Part shown: positions 24,513-37,080 of the stretch, in pieces
How the letters are laid out: the number at the start of each line of letters is the position of its first letter
Position numbering within the stretch: position 1 is the stretch's first letter
Source of the DNA: Dipylidium caninum
Taxonomy: Eukaryota; Platyhelminthes; Cestoda; Cyclophyllidea; Dipylidiidae
Assembly: GCA_017562135.1 (NCBI GenBank)
Contig: QEYB01001503.1
Span: 18,251-82,250, forward strand
Reading direction: 5' to 3'
Length of the DNA: 64,000 nucleotides
Translations under genes and position numbers: made by a program
Notes under the pieces: model-generated
Seen by the model: the letters and a program-made list of their open reading frames with translations, nothing else
The model's database searches: none
What the model was told of the DNA's origin: nothing

Positions 24513-24602
24513 GTAAGTAGGCGGGGAGGAAAATTCTCAAGTCAGCCCGTGAGAGATAAAGCAAATTGGTGCCGCAAGGAAGCATGCGGTAGAAACATTA
24601 TC

Positions 24603-25470
24603 ATTTTAGAGCCCATCGCTCTGACGTGTCTGTTGGCTAAGTAAAGTGCCAATTATCGTCCTGAGTACAATAACCATATCCCCGGTTGAGTCCTCTTTAT
24701 CATGCGAAATGGCCTCTATATACTTGACATGTGTCTGTTTAATCTGACAAAGTCTGCCCTTTTCAAACTTACAGCCAAATTATTGAATCATTCGCTAGCA
24801 ACGAAGAGTGTACTCACCAATGGGGTAGGAGTACTATGGGAAGTTCTTGAAATGTTTGTTATAACCATTTTAAACTCATTTGCACTTACCACCTCAGTGA
24901 CTACGCGGTGTCTGCTGCATTTGTGTCTAAATGGACCTTAACATTTAAGATCTTCTAGACGCTGTGATCAGTGGACACTTTGAGCATTAACGCATGTGTT
25001 GTGAATGCATTAGCTGTGCCAATGTCACTTAGGAACAGGCGGATGTGACTTATTACTCAGTGGAATTTGATGGTGGAGGCAGGAATAATGTATAACACTT
25101 CCTTCTCTTTTCTCCATCATTTAGAGCCCATCGTTTTGACGTGTCTGTTAGATGAATAACGTGACAATTACCGTCTGAGCGCGGTAGCCAAATCACTGGT
25201 TGAGTCCTCTTCATCACACGAAGTGGTCTCTATGTGCTGAACATGTGCCCATCTAATCTGACAAAATCTCCCCCTTTTAAAACTTACACCCAAATTATCG
25301 AATCACTCGGTAGCAGAGAAGAGTTTCACTCACCAATGGGATAGGAGTGCTACGGGAATTCCTTGAAGTGTTGGTTAGAAGATTGAGTTTTAAATGCCTC
25401 ATTAATGTATCTTAATTGAATTTATGAGGACTTTAATTTCCTCTCCGTTTGCCACCTCAGTGACTCCACG
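24603..25470 (+). repeat. Imperfect tandem duplication (~320 bp units)
   Basis: 24603-24910 and 25121-25430 share TTTAGAGCCCATCG, GACGTGTCTGTT, GGTTGAGTCCTCTT and CTCACCAATGGG in order. About 210 bases of unrelated sequence lie between the units. No protein is recognised. Confidence 0.7.
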
Positions 25471-26514
25471 GTTCTCAATGAACCTTACCATTCACCAGCG
25501 TTATGCTTCTTCCTCCCAAAAAACTGATGGTTGATGATATGCCAGTTATACATTCCCATGTAGGCCATCAGTAGCTCCAACGAGGCAAATGTAGGGAAAG
25601 CCGCCAGAAGAAAATTGTTGGCCGGGAAGAACTTTCAATGGAAGTGATGGACAATGCCGGCGCGAGAGCAATATATACCTTCCGTATTTAGCTTTAGCTC
25701 TAAATCTTCCTCCTCAGTTCCATTGTGGTCGACCGGACTGCTACGTTAGGCAAGAATAAAATTACCTCCTCCACCAGTTTAGTGTAGAGTGCCGTCGAAC
25801 AGGCACGACAATCGAGACTCATTGCTGCCGGAGCAGGATGTTTTATTTAGAGCCACTCTGCTCTATATTTGTTATTGACTTTGAGACGGAGGTCATAAAA
25901 ATTTACAATTTCCAAATAAGGCTAAATAGAGGGCAATTTTTGCCATGCCGCATTTGTCCATTCTTCACAACAGGGAAACTTCTCTTCTCTTGTACCCGAT
26001 ACAAATGGAGAAGATCCGTAAGAGGAGTCGAGGAATCTGTCACCGCTTGTCGAGTGAGGCACGTTTCCTCGATTCAGTGCGTCCACACATGGGGAAATTG
26101 TTACTCGTAGGTGTGGAACGAAAATGCATATGGACTCCATTTGCAGGCCAGACGCGAGACAAGGTGACAGCACGCATGTGGGACGTGAAATATTAACACG
26201 CCGAAGCACCTTACCAAACATAAAATATAGGCGAGTCACTAGGGAGAAGGAGAAGACAGGAGCGAGGTGGGTGGCTGATTCTTAACTTTTACCACCTTCA
26301 CCGTGAATATATTTGAACAGACCAGTTCATCTTCCTGGCCGGGTTTGCTTTCCTCTTAGAACTAAACCAGTGAATTCTGGAAATTGGACACCCTTAATTG
26401 GTCACATGCGGACATCAAGTTTGGCTTACTTTAAAGACGGCATAATCCCAAAGAAAGTGCGCATTCAAAGTCGCACAGTCGTTGCATGGAAAATACACAA
26501 TCACACGTTTCACC

Positions 26515-28100
26515 GCGCAATTAGCCCTCACATCCGCCCCCCGTTGAGAGTACACAAGGGGAAATTAGCGGCGAACGTAAAGAAGACTTTGCGAAATTAA
26601 CCTACTGCGGACTGGCAAAGATCACGCTGTGGCCCATGCTAACATAACTTCTCATCACTCTGCTGAAAGCAAACCATAAAATGCCTTGATCTTGGACAGC
26701 CATAAAACAGATTCCATGATGCAACAGCACCTTGTGACTATGTTTGTCAGAGAGAGAGAGGGCCAACTGAGGCTACTGAACTGGGTTATGGAGACAAAAA
26801 AATAAGGGAGATGTTGTGCGTCACTGAACACAGCCTAATGAGCAGGGGCGTTGGCTGGTATCCCAGGGCCTTCTTATGACCCTCTGTGAATGAACGTGAG
26901 TGAAAGGTCTTTGTTAAAGAGATTATGGGGAAAAATGTGGGAATGAATGAAGGAGCATGGTAAGAAGAACAATCGTGTGCTTGTTAGTGCTCCGCAAAGT
27001 GGAAGGCGGTTCAGGATGATCTGTCAAACCACATGAAATACCGAGTGCATGGGGAACCCGTACCAGGGCATTCATTACATGCTGCGTAGGCTCCCGTTAT
27101 ATCCCCCGTTAGATCTCAAATTGGTCAAACAAAGTGGGGCCTAGATTGGTCTTATGAAGAAGATAATTAGAAACCTGCCACTCGAAGTCCGACGACCAGC
27201 TCGCATTGGTCCGATGATCCGAAAAAATTGGTATACAAAACACCACCACACACACCCTTCTGGATAATATGCGTTCACTTCTAAAGCACAACAGCGATGT
27301 GCAGAATACGGAAAATATCCATTTTTCAGGCGAAAACACAGGCAGTCTTTACTTTCACGCAGAGATTACTGAAGACCACCTCAACGTTATTCTTTACTCG
27401 CCATCCGAGTCATGTGAGGACTCTTTGCTCATAAGAATCCAATTGCCTGTTAGGAGAAAAATCGTCAGTTGGCCTTGCTTATTAGACGAGACTGGGGTCA
27501 ATTTCGATGGGAAGTATTTTATACGCCCTGTGGTAGGTAGGCGGGGAAGACAGTGCTAATTTTCCCGAAGGCGAGAGAGTTATGCGGAAAATAGGAGCAC
27601 AAATGTTATTATGTCAAATAGAAGGGTAGCAGGGCTGTTCAGAGACCTGACCTCTTCGGCAATTTCCTCCTTGAGAAATCGGTTATAACCGGTTCGTTGT
27701 CCTCAAACACAACAATCCTTAACAGGCCTTCTCCTCCAATCATTTCACCGACAAACGTGTTGTCGGAAGGAATTCAGTTGCGGAGTTGAGGTTGAGGTTG
27801 TAGCATGTTTTCTGCACTCTGACTCATAAGAGTTGGTGATTCTCTCCTCCGCTACTCTGGTACCTTTTAAAACGGTGAAAATGAATAACCTGTTAACATG
27901 ACTATTTGATTCTAGATTCAATGATTCAATTTGGACTTCTAGATGACGCATGGTGGGAGAGGATGGTCGCAGACTCCCCCTTTCTGGGGCGGGGGAAAAT
28001 TGCCGACGGGACCGGGAGTTCACCCAGTCGACATGAGGCGTCAAACATCAGCTCCAGCTTGTCTTTACTCTCGTGGAAGGCGATTATTTAGTCCTTCACT
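26515..28100 (+). repeat. D1 direct repeat, copy 1
   Basis: It aligns with 59785-61400 in the same orientation, sharing CAAGGGGAAATTAGCGGC, GGGAGATGTTGTGCGTCACT, CTTGTTAGTGTTCC, GACGACCAGCT and TCAACGTTATTCTTTACTCG. Divergence is visible throughout. It contains the second-exon-family copy at 27269-27532. Confidence 0.8.
27269..27532 (+). other. Second exon family, copy 2 (best-preserved frame)
   Basis: The frame is open from ATG 27269 through HFSGENTGSLYFHAEITEDH, NVILYSPSESCEDS, IQLPVRRKIVSWPCLLDETG and VNFDGKYFIRPV to a GTAGGT donor at 27533. The W-P-C...DE..V.F.GKYF signature and the donor are shared with the copies at 24390 and 60650 and, more loosely, 48960. The D1 twin at 60620-60788 has an in-frame TAG. 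Upstream and downstream exons were not found, and the function is unknown. Confidence 0.4.
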
Positions 28101-28289
28101 ATAGCAAGATCTGAAATCAAATGTCCATGAGGAGTAGGGACAGAGCTACCATCTTCGCAACAATTCACAGATTAAGAAGTACCATTGCCAACTTATGTGG
28201 ATGGTGATGCATGCGTACGAGAGCTTGCAGTTTATCTGTGACGCGACGTGAAGTGAAATGACAGTGGTTCCGGCATCCCTCACGATAAC

Positions 28290-29650
28290 TATCCATGAAT
28301 GACAATTCCGGCGACAGCGTTTCGCAGCTTTTCCATGTAGACGATACATTGGTGCTCCCCTTTCAATCGCCTCATAGTGGTTGACGTGGCAGACGGTAGT
28401 CTTATCTTCGCCACTTTCTTCTCACATTTAGAGGGTGAATTTGCAAATCCAAACTCGAGCACTGCTGAGGCGTCTCCTCTTATACCAGACTTGAGATGAA
28501 ATATGCCGATTACTGACTCTGTGCTCTCCTTTTCTCCCTTCAAGTTGCGCAAGTAAAGAAGCTGTCATCAGATGTCGTCTCGGCGTTTACAACAAGGATC
28601 ACCAAGACAGCACGTGCACCAGGACTCCATTTTCGCTGTCTTCAGTTTCTCGTAGCAACGCAAAGTAAAACTCCCTTCTTCACACCACACAATACCATAA
28701 GCCACTTTCCTTGGCACTAGAGAGGAAGGTCACTTCAACCCGATGGGAATGCATGGGGCTCGTGCTTTGAACTCGAGACATTAACACTGAATGTCACATG
28801 GCGGCGCATGTAATATGTGCCACCCAACATTGGCTCATTGGCCACAGTTGCAGTTGCAGTGATGTTGACCAAACATGCGCCTAGGAAAGAAGGTCAAGAG
28901 GAGGTGACTAGTAGAAGGGCAGCGAAGGTTACGAGGTTCAACATCCCGATAAGGGGAAAGAGCAAATGAGATAAGGGCAAACAAAGAGAGGTGAGTAGGA
29001 GTAGGAACGAGTTAATCCATACTAGATGCGAAATCCTTTTACCAACCGCCATTCCATCACTTTGAGCTTAAGGTCCATTCGAGCTAAATGTCTTCTTTAG
29101 ACAGGAGAAGTAAACTTCAGGTGTATTTGGAGGAATCGTTAAATTCCTCTCTTTCCTGAACGTCGGTGCACAAATCTGCTTGTCATCGACATTGGTTCCA
29201 AAGTGGCCGTAAAACGATAACACTGGCGACAGAAAAATTTTAATGTCAATTGTGCTGATGGCACGGAGTGTTGTGTAAAACACTTAAGGGGAATTTGGAG
29301 AAATTGTGTACTGTATATCGTAAGGATTACTCAAGTAAATTAGGAAAAACAATGTTTCTCCTAATTGCGTTACCTGTAGTGACGCCACCAGTAGACTCAC
29401 TGGAAATCGGGCTCACCTCAATGGCAAAGCACCAACCACACTCTGTAACAAGGCCAAAATTTGAGGGCATCCATGGGAGGTCATCAAAGGTAGTTAGGAT
29501 CATTATTTGTGGTCCATGAATCAGTTTTCGCTGTCCCTAAGATGGGACACGACGTGAACTCACATTCAACTGAACCAGTACGCTTTCTCGCAAAACCTAT
29601 ATAATTGGGGGCGATTGAAAGAGACCATGGCGAAGTGAGACGTCTGCATA
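28290..29650 (+). repeat. D2 direct repeat, copy 1
   Basis: It aligns with 37810-39260 in the same orientation. The first ~650 bases are nearly identical around GAGGGTGAATTTGCAAATCC and CAGGACTCCATTTTCGCTGT, and identity is lower after 28900. It ends at the start of the gene at 29651, so it is the 5' flank of that gene. Its twin ends in a gutted gene. Confidence 0.85.
29598..29605 (+). promoter_or_regulatory. TATA box (TATATAAT)
   Basis: It lies 53 bases before the ATG at 29651. An upstream mini-frame (ATG GCG AAG TGA, 29627-29638) lies in the leader; I did not see it in the leaders of the other copies. Confidence 0.7.
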
Positions 29651-30405
29651 ATGTTGACCTTCCTGACAGTCTATATATTCGGCCTCCTCAACTCCCACTT
29701 TACCGTCTTCTCATGCGCCGGCAGAAAGAGTGACGGGCGCGCGACAATCTATGCTTCCACCACCAGAGTGCTCACGGGTAATTGGCTAACTTTCATACCC
29801 CCACCAGATGCCACTTCCACAGCATTATATATGACACTCAAAGGATAAATGTTCTCTCTCCCGTCACACAGCACCTTGTCAGCCTCGAAACATTATCAGT
29901 GAGTCCCAAGACATAATGAGAATTGCTAAGCACTTGGTCTACGCGACTTTCAGGAGCATGTTGATAGGGGACATACTCAGAACACGACATTTGGTTGTCG
30001 ATTTGGGGAACTCAACCTGGAGGACCGTTCTGCACAATGTTGTTGTGGAAGGTCGGGAGTTTAAAATTTCAGTGACAGGAGAAGGGCTTACCTTTGACCT
30101 CATCCTCTCTGCCCCAAAGAGTCAAAGGTAATGTTCCCTAACACAGGCATATTTTGCGCCTTTCAATCCTTCTCTTTTATAGCATCACACACCGCGGCGC
30201 CTACATTATCGAGGCATTTGGGTTCACAGGTCTATTTCGAGTTGATAAGTCATTGGGTGAGGTCTCCGTACTCGAGGCAAAGAGCTACCGCGTGTTGGAT
30301 AGAGTTGAAGATAAGTCTTTGGCAAATCTCAAGGAGAACATTCGAAGGAATGTTGTGCTGACCTTCAACTCGTCCATTTCAAGTGCCGCGTGTCGACTCG
30401 TTTAG
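29651..30405 (+). CDS. Secreted 3-exon-family protein, subfamily II (intact)
   Basis: The exons are 29651-29777 (127 nt), 29872-30127 (256 nt) and 30183-30405 (223 nt). Introns are 94 and 55 bp in phases 1 and 2. The product is 201 aa. The signal peptide is MLTFLTVYIFGLLNSHFTVF, then SCAGRKSDG and YASTTRVLT. Exon 2 has APCQPRNII, IMRIAKHLVYATFRSMLIGD, VVDLGNSTW and EFKISVTGE. Exon 3 has HRGAYIIEAFGFTGLFRVDK, VLDRVEDKSLANLKENIRRN, an FNSS sequon and the terminus SSAACRLV. AATAAA is at 30464-30469. It is the best model for subfamily II; the copies at 21140 and 52881 are broken. Its function is unknown and secretion is inferred. Confidence 0.85.
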
Positions 30406-30960
30406 AAAATCTGCTCCCTGACTTGCGTCTCCTGGCCACGCTTTTCTATGGCACCTCTATCGCAATAAAGCAGTATTTCCACGCGGAATATTGGCTTTCT
30501 CTATCCGGAACCCTGTGTTATTTGGGGGAAACCGTGAAATCTGCCAGATCCCAACCGCGACGTCAAGCTAATGCCGTCAAGCAACCAACCAAAGTTCTCG
30601 ACATGTCAGTCTTCTGCCACGTTTGCAGTTGCTCACGCAAAGCTGTCGTCAGAGCGTCAGTGCCTGTACTCTACCATTTAAGCACACAATGCACGTTCGT
30701 ACAACCCAAGTCGCGCATCGAGATCGTGTCCTGCACCGTGTAATTCCTTGTTCTCATTCAAAAAAAATAGTCAGACGATGTATTATCTAGCTAGAGCCTG
30801 CGAAATAGTAACTTGAAGATGGTGTAGACCCCATTGTAATCTTGCGAGAGATTAGACGCGATACGAGAAATGCGATCCTTTTGTCAGCACTCGCACCCAC
30901 ACAGTTGTACAAGTCGCAAAATGTTACCGCATCAGTCGGAAAACACGTTCATGTAGGTGT
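30406..30960 (+). repeat. 3'-flank module of subfamily II
   Basis: It is shared with 21540-22220 and, inverted, with 51600-52130 (GAATATTGGCTTTC, TTGGGGGAAACC, GAGAGATTAGAC, CTAGAGCCTGC). The first ~65 bases carry the polyadenylation signal. No gene is recognised. Confidence 0.65.
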
Positions 30961-31002
30961 GCTATTTCCAGACACATTCAAAGGTATGGCGCCGTGCGTG
31001 CC

Positions 31003-31160
31003 GACATTGTGAGGAGAGGCTGGTTTTCGTGGCTTGAATGCACATGTAATGACACGACAGCGTGTGTTCGCTGATATCGTTTCACTCTTTGACCGCGTCA
31101 CCTCCCCGATGTAGGCTGTTTGTAAGACTTGCGTCAGTCGTTACGGACCGCCCTACTAAC
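31003..31160 (-). pseudogene. 5'-end remnant like that of the gene at 57952
   Basis: It matches 57940-58150 (GAGAGGCTGGTTTTC, GACTTGCGTCA, GACCGCCC, CCAGTT). On the minus strand it contains the ATGTCGGC start of that gene near 31010, then diverges at once. It is upstream flank plus the first codons only. Confidence 0.5.
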
Positions 31161-31207
31161 CAGTTATGGAAAACAACACGTGAGGTACGCTCTTGGGAGA
31201 CTGCAGC

Positions 31208-31567
31208 CTACACGTGCTGTTTTTGAACGTTCATAACCCAAAGTGCGGTATAAAACCTAAAACCACTGAATCCATCCTCTCTCGCCTCGATTATCATCAA
31301 ATTTTCATTTGACTGAGAGGTCAGTCGAGCAAGCACGTAGACGTGGCCAATGATTACATTGTCAATGAGCTCCACGATGTGAGACGAGTGGTGAAACATC
31401 TGTCGCTGGACACTTAGGGGAAAATATCGGAGAATGTACTGAAACACGCTTCTCGATATCCACTTTGGCGATTTTCGATGAGCCCAGTTGCGTAACCCTA
31501 CGACATTCACTGCAACACGATCCCCAATGAACTCCTCCAATCCCTTGAATTTGCCTTTTCTTTGCAA
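31208..31567 (-). CDS. Unrecognised 119-residue frame crossing the right-arm inner boundary
   Basis: It starts MQRKGKFKGLEEFIGD and is open to 31208. The first ~70 residues lie in the right arm and have a twin at 5845-6081; the rest is unique. Helix QYILRYFPLSVQRQMF and strands VYVLARLTSQ and ENLMIIEARE follow the helix-then-strand pattern of exon 2 in the 3-exon family. Identity is too low to be sure, and no flanking exons were found. It could be a distant exon or a chance frame. Confidence 0.28.
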   Translation of the reverse strand: MQRKGKFKGLEEFIGDRVAVNVVGLRNWAHRKSPKWISRSVFQYILRYFPLSVQRQMFHHSSHIVELIDNVIIGHVYVLARLTSQSNENLMIIEAREDGFSGFRFYTALWVMNVQKQHV

Positions 31568-31972
31568 GAGAAGTCGAGTCTACAACTTCCGTCGAGTGAG
31601 TGAGTGCACTCGTCCTTCCTTCTTGCCGTCTTACTGCAGGCGCTGCGATCTCGGTACAGTCCTATTCTGCTCAACTTCACTTGTGAAATACGAGTAAGAG
31701 TGTTGCACTGTTGCGTTCGGCTGGTTTCGCCCCATGATTAAACTGCCACAAGACCAATGTAGAAGATAGAGTAGAAAGGATTAAGAGAAATACGATGGAC
31801 TGGCAAGTTGCAGCTATTCTGTAAAGAGCATAGCAGATTAGACAGAAGTGTTTGAATGGCCAGGTCGGGTAGGTTTTCGTTGACAAAAGGCCACCATTCA
31901 GCGAGAAGAGATGACTTAATTGAGACACAGATGCTGCAGACAATGCGAGGCAAGCTAGGAGAGTAATCAGTG

Positions 31973-32640
31973 TAGGTGAGTTGACAAGCGACACTTGAAC
32001 TAAGTGAATTAAATCCCACCACAACTTTCTCTCTAATACTCTCCTTGAGACTTGTCAACGACACAGGGGCAACTCTATCCAGCACTTGATGGTTCCCTAA
32101 GCTCGAGAATAGACGCCTCTCGCAACGGCCTGTCAACTTGGAATATTCCTGTGAATGCAAATGCTTCCATGACGTAGGCGTCGCGGATTAGCCTGTTGGA
32201 GATGAGATGCAATGAAGGGCGCAACTTGCAGTTATTTTCAAGCCACATTATCCGCGAAACGCCTGAGTGCTGTGAACGAGGCCAAAGGGTAGCCCTTCAA
32301 CTAGCACTGAAACTTGAAACAACCGACCATCCTCACCACCTTCACTCAGAGTGGTCCTTCATTTGGATTTTCACAAAACGGTGGGCAAGTACCGTGTTCT
32401 AGGCGTATGTACGATCAACATGCTCCTGCAAGTCTTGTAGGCCACCATTAAGTCGTCGAGCTTGTTGACAATTTTCTGTGGCTGAGAAGGTGCTGCGTAA
32501 CGAGTAACACGTGTCGTATGAGGGTGATGTGATAGGCGGTAAGTGAGGCACTTGAGGAGAGACTAGAAGGCGGACAATTTTCCGCAAGCACTCTGGAGGT
32601 AAAAACATAGAGTTCCGTTTCCATCTCATGAGGCGCTGTT
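31973..32640 (-). pseudogene. Decayed 3-exon-family copy, right arm
   Basis: It is the mirror twin of 4769-5440. Exon 3 starts at 32192 and exon 2 at 32492. It has the same missing signal peptide, lost exon 1 donor, TAG in exon 2 and frame break in exon 3. A few substitutions distinguish it, for example in the exon 1 tail (ECLRK against ECLSK in the overlapping frame). Confidence 0.8.
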
Positions 32641-35156
32641 TGCATGGTGGAGAAGTAGGCAGGCGAAATGGGTCGCACTTACTTTGTCGATTAGGGTAGT
32701 CAGGAATTAATCGTTTCTACCCACAACACGTTTTCAGTGTTCCTTTAGTGGGACTCGTGCCCCATGGATCGAACACACATAGTCACTTCTGAAAAGATGG
32801 TTTGTGTCACGGCAGTCATGCGTCATGCAGACAGAGTAATGTATTCCGCGCTCATGAATCTGTCGAAAGGACTCTGTGTTCGGTGAATGCTGTCAACTGG
32901 GCAGAGGACAATTGGTTGTGCACATTCGGTAGCGGTTAGTCGTGTGCCAATCAGAAACTGCTACGTATAATGCTCGGCTGCAATATATTTGAGCCTCGCA
33001 TGACCATGTGTCACGGCCATTTGAAGAGCCAAATAAATGGGCACATTCGCCGGTGAGCCGAGGCAAAAAGTCTCTCCTCCACCCACCCATATTTGACCGT
33101 TTCTTTGAAAATCTCACATCTTACACGATGTCTCACTAAGTGCTTCCACTCCCTTTCGAGTTGCCTTAAAGGATACGGCATGGGGTACGGCACACACACA
33201 CACCATTTCGTAATTCTCGCCTCACATGCAATATGGAGCGTGGAGCACATCTTCCAAATTTTGTAGTGAGATGCCAATGAGGAAGCTTTTTAAACATCAA
33301 TCAGATCATTCTCTCGATCATTATCACTCTTTCCCACAAAGACCGACGAATGTGCTTCGCAGACGCCAGCACCAATCATCCTTTGATTTACATTAAATCC
33401 CAATATCTAATGACAGTGCTCGACAATTGACAAAGTGACGTGGAACGCAGAATGCAGTGTGCTCAGAGCGCGTTCGACGGGGCGATTATGAAAGAGGTGG
33501 ATAAAATGATGAGAAGTCGGGCTTATGCGGTAAAGATGTGAAGTCGAGTACCAACGATGGTATTTCATGCGGCACTCTGTAGCAGAACAGGACGCAGACG
33601 ACATTGATAGACATCTCCTTCGCCCATACATCACGCCCAAACTGAGGTGCAATCACCGTACAGAGATCCAAAAATCCCAGTGAATTCCGGCAGCAGAATG
33701 CAACCTTCTGAGCGTAGAACGTTATGAGTCTGGGAGGTGAGGAGGGCAATCGTGTCGATGAGGCTCGGATTCCACCTAATTTTTGCAAGATTACCACCCA
33801 CTTACAGGCTGTGGAGGCAAGGCTCTACCCCCTACACCGTGAGTGTCCTGGTACCTGTTTGCCTTTTCATCACGCCACAAGCAGCAAGTAACCTGGTTAT
33901 TGTAAACCAAAATCCCACTTTCCACCTGTATTTTATATTCCAATTGAACATGCTTGCACATACAATTTGACTTCGTTCAGGTTTTGACGAGATTTCTCAG
34001 TTAAGTCGTGGTCAAATAAATACGTTCAGGCTGTTAGTGCCTGCATGTGTGGGCGCATAAGAGTATACCACAGTTGGAGTCATCATTGCCGGTAGATGCA
34101 AGTGGCTGAGGAATACCTGACTGAAAACGGGAGCCCTTGATGAAGCACCCCATTGACAAGGCTGGCGCTCAACTTTTTGGAACACGGTGAAGAGATTGGC
34201 GATAACGTCAAGTAAACACGAAAAAGTGATTTACCTGGTTAGCAGGAAAAGAGGGAAGCGAGGGTTCATGCAGTATGCCTGCAACTGGCCCAGCCTATCC
34301 CGGATCTTGCATTAAGGGGCAAATAATGCAGGCATGCATAGGTGGACCGAAATGAGGCAGACTGACAAATTGCCAGGCTCACTGACCCGATAGCCTTCCC
34401 AATGGCCGCGTTACATGCCTTCGTCGTCTACTGTGTAGCTCCTCGTGCCTGTCCTAAATTCACCTCTGCAACGAAACCGCTGATCCTTCTTTTTCGCACC
34501 TTCAATGCATAAGGCTAACTAAACACCTCTCCTAACACGTGTTGCACAATTTCTCCCTTGTCCACTTTGTGCACACAGTGCATTCTTCTCCGCGGCCATT
34601 GGGGTTTTAAGACTGGCAGGCGAGCTCGAATCTGATTTCGCGCGGCTTTTGAGGAGATTACGAATACACAACTTACGCAGGTGAATATTCTCTTCTTGAT
34701 AATACTCCAATTCCTACAAAATCCTTATGGCGTCAACCAAAAGCATCAATTCGAGTGCTTTCCATCCTCTGCTTTTCAAATGAAATATGGCGGTGTTAAG
34801 TGCCCATGTTCATGAAAATGCTGCTATGTGTTGCTTTACGGAAACGAGGAGATATCAGTGTTTGAAGGCGAGATGTGAATTACTAGCCCTCTTAGGAATC
34901 ATCTCACGTCGTATGGTAATTTTATTTTGGTGACTGATCATGTACAGATTTACCCCGGAGTAAAAAGGTCCGCGTTTGTTTATTTGATGGAGAGGTGGGC
35001 AGGCGAAATGGGGGTTAGTTTAATTGACCATCAAAGGTAGTCGGCACCTGAATTTCTCCTCCAATAATTAGTTTCCATCGTCCCTGTGGTTCAACACAAC
35101 GTAAGCAAACACCAGCGCATTCACCCTGCTGTAGCAATACGCTTTTCTGTAAAGCC

Positions 35157-35164
35157 TATATAAG
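35157..35164 (+). promoter_or_regulatory. TATA box (TATATAAG)
   Basis: It is the mirror of 2268-2261 and lies 56 bases before the ATG at 35213. Confidence 0.75.
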
Positions 35165-35212
35165 TGCTGAGAGTGAGTGAAAGAGGCCTCCGTGAAGGCA
35201 GAGTTCAGCAAA

Positions 35213-35956
35213 ATGTTCATCTTCGTAATAACGCATCTTCTCTGTCTCCTCTCCTCTCACATCAACGTCTTCGCATGTTCAACGGCGTCGCATGAGACAG
35301 AAGATGCACTCCATGTTTCCAGCATCACAAATATGGCGTGTAATTTTCTGTTTTTTTTATCTCTCAAAGTGCTTCACCCACCTAATGCACACAATCCTAA
35401 TAATATGCCTCTCCCTCGTCACAGCATTTTGTCAGCCACGAAGCATCGTTAGTAAACATCAGGATATAATGAGAGTGGCAAGGTACCTGACGTACGAGAT
35501 TTTCAGAACAATGCTGATCGGAGAAAGCTACGGAATACGGTATTTGTTGGCCGATTTGGGAAAATGCACATGGAAAACCACTTTGAGTAAAGTGGTTGTG
35601 CCCGATCGGGAGTTTGAAATTTCAGTGTCAGTCAAAATCTTTTCTTCGACCTCGTTCTTACAACCAAAAATATTCACAGGTAATGTCGCCTAAAGTAGAC
35701 TCACTTTCCACCCCTACTACATCTCCTTTCCAACAGAGTGGTTCGTGGCGCCTACATCATCAAGGCCTTTGAATTCACAGCATTCTTCCGAGTTGATAAG
35801 TCATTGCATGCGGTCACCGTACACGAGGCTCGGAAGTACCGTGTGCTGGATGCAGTCTTAGATGAGTCGTTGGCATATCACAAGGAGAGTATTCGGAGGA
35901 AAGTTGTGAGGTGGTTTAACTCATCCACTCTAAATGCCGCTTGTCGACTCACATAG
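35213..35956 (+). pseudogene. 3-exon-family copy, subfamily I, one-base deletion
   Basis: The exons are 35213-35339 (127 nt), 35425-35679 (255 nt) and 35737-35956 (220 nt). It is the twin of 2212-1465, with the same splice sites. Exon 2 lacks one A near 35632 (GTCAGTCAAAATC against GTCAGTACAAAATC). The frame therefore shifts after EFEISVSV, and exon 3 would be read out of frame. The rest is intact, including the signal peptide, FCQP, KCTW, GAYIIKAFEF and AACRLT. AATAAA is at 35999. This is a recent loss, or an assembly or sequencing error. Confidence 0.8.
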
Positions 35957-36839
35957 AATGACTGCTGCCTAACCCAAGTTACGCGCCATTTGTATCTCAA
36001 TAAACTATGCTCTTCACTTGAAATAGTGGCCTTTTTGCCCCAAAAGAGTCGGTTGTTTGGAGGTGGGATGAAGGCAGTTAGATCCCAATCCGCCTTGAGT
36101 TCAGCCATCGGCCAGCCGGTGCGATAGTGTCCAATTCACAATCAGCCGCAGCAACCTCATCCCACTCAGACCATGCATGAATTATTCGGGTCCACTGCAG
36201 TGAGAGAGCAGCCAACTGAGGAGCACTGAGCTTTCGTTCTGTTCACATTCTACTTTAGACGTGGAGAGCGACATGGTAATGTGAGAAAAGGGCTGCCATC
36301 TCAGGTGTATGAACAGCGTTGCTTGTTGAGGCTCCGGTGCTGCAGGCAAAGAAGGCAATTTAGACGATATGTTCATTAAAGGAATTCATGGACTTCTTCA
36401 AGAATTTGCCAGTGATTCTCCGTCTGTGACGACCAGGGTCTCTTCCTGTCCGGAGAGCTGAGGTTATTGCTAATGCACAGATCAGCCTCAGTAGTAGACA
36501 GAAATGTGTGTTAGCTGGAAGATTCTACCCACTCCATTTATCCTGCCTTTGGCATTTCTCGCCAGTGCAATAAGATGAGGAGACCGAGGGCGTTTAGTCT
36601 TCTGCCCACGCATCCCCCATGTAAATCTCACTTCGCGCTTTTGGACAACCACATATGTTTTCCACCTAGAAGCCCTTAAATGGCAAATCACACTTGATTC
36701 AGGTTTTGATAGCAAAAATCAGAAGCGCTATGACAGTGGCAAAAGTTTATCGGCAAAACTGAAGTAAACAACTGAATAACGTTACATTTTTATGAATAAA
36801 TTTTAATGTATCATTTGTAAGTAAAAGCCACAATAGCAC

Positions 36840-37080
36840 CAGTCGAGTAATGCGTTCATGTGACATGGGGCCTCCACATTCTGCGAGGCGCCCTCCATCC
36901 ACCAGTTCGGAGAACTCTTTGTGGGTTCATCTGCTGCCTATGATAATGACAACTCTCGGATGCGGCAGAAGTGTTTTGTTTAAATGACCGTGATGCCCCA
37001 CTCTCTAGGTTGCCTATTCGGCTGCAGTATCTGCGGAGATGGTTACTTCCCGATGACATCGGCTCTGTCGGGTCAACTGC
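36840..37080 (+). repeat. R2 dispersed repeat copy (right arm)
   Basis: It is the mirror of 380-590, with diverged copies elsewhere in the window. No function is visible. Confidence 0.5.
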
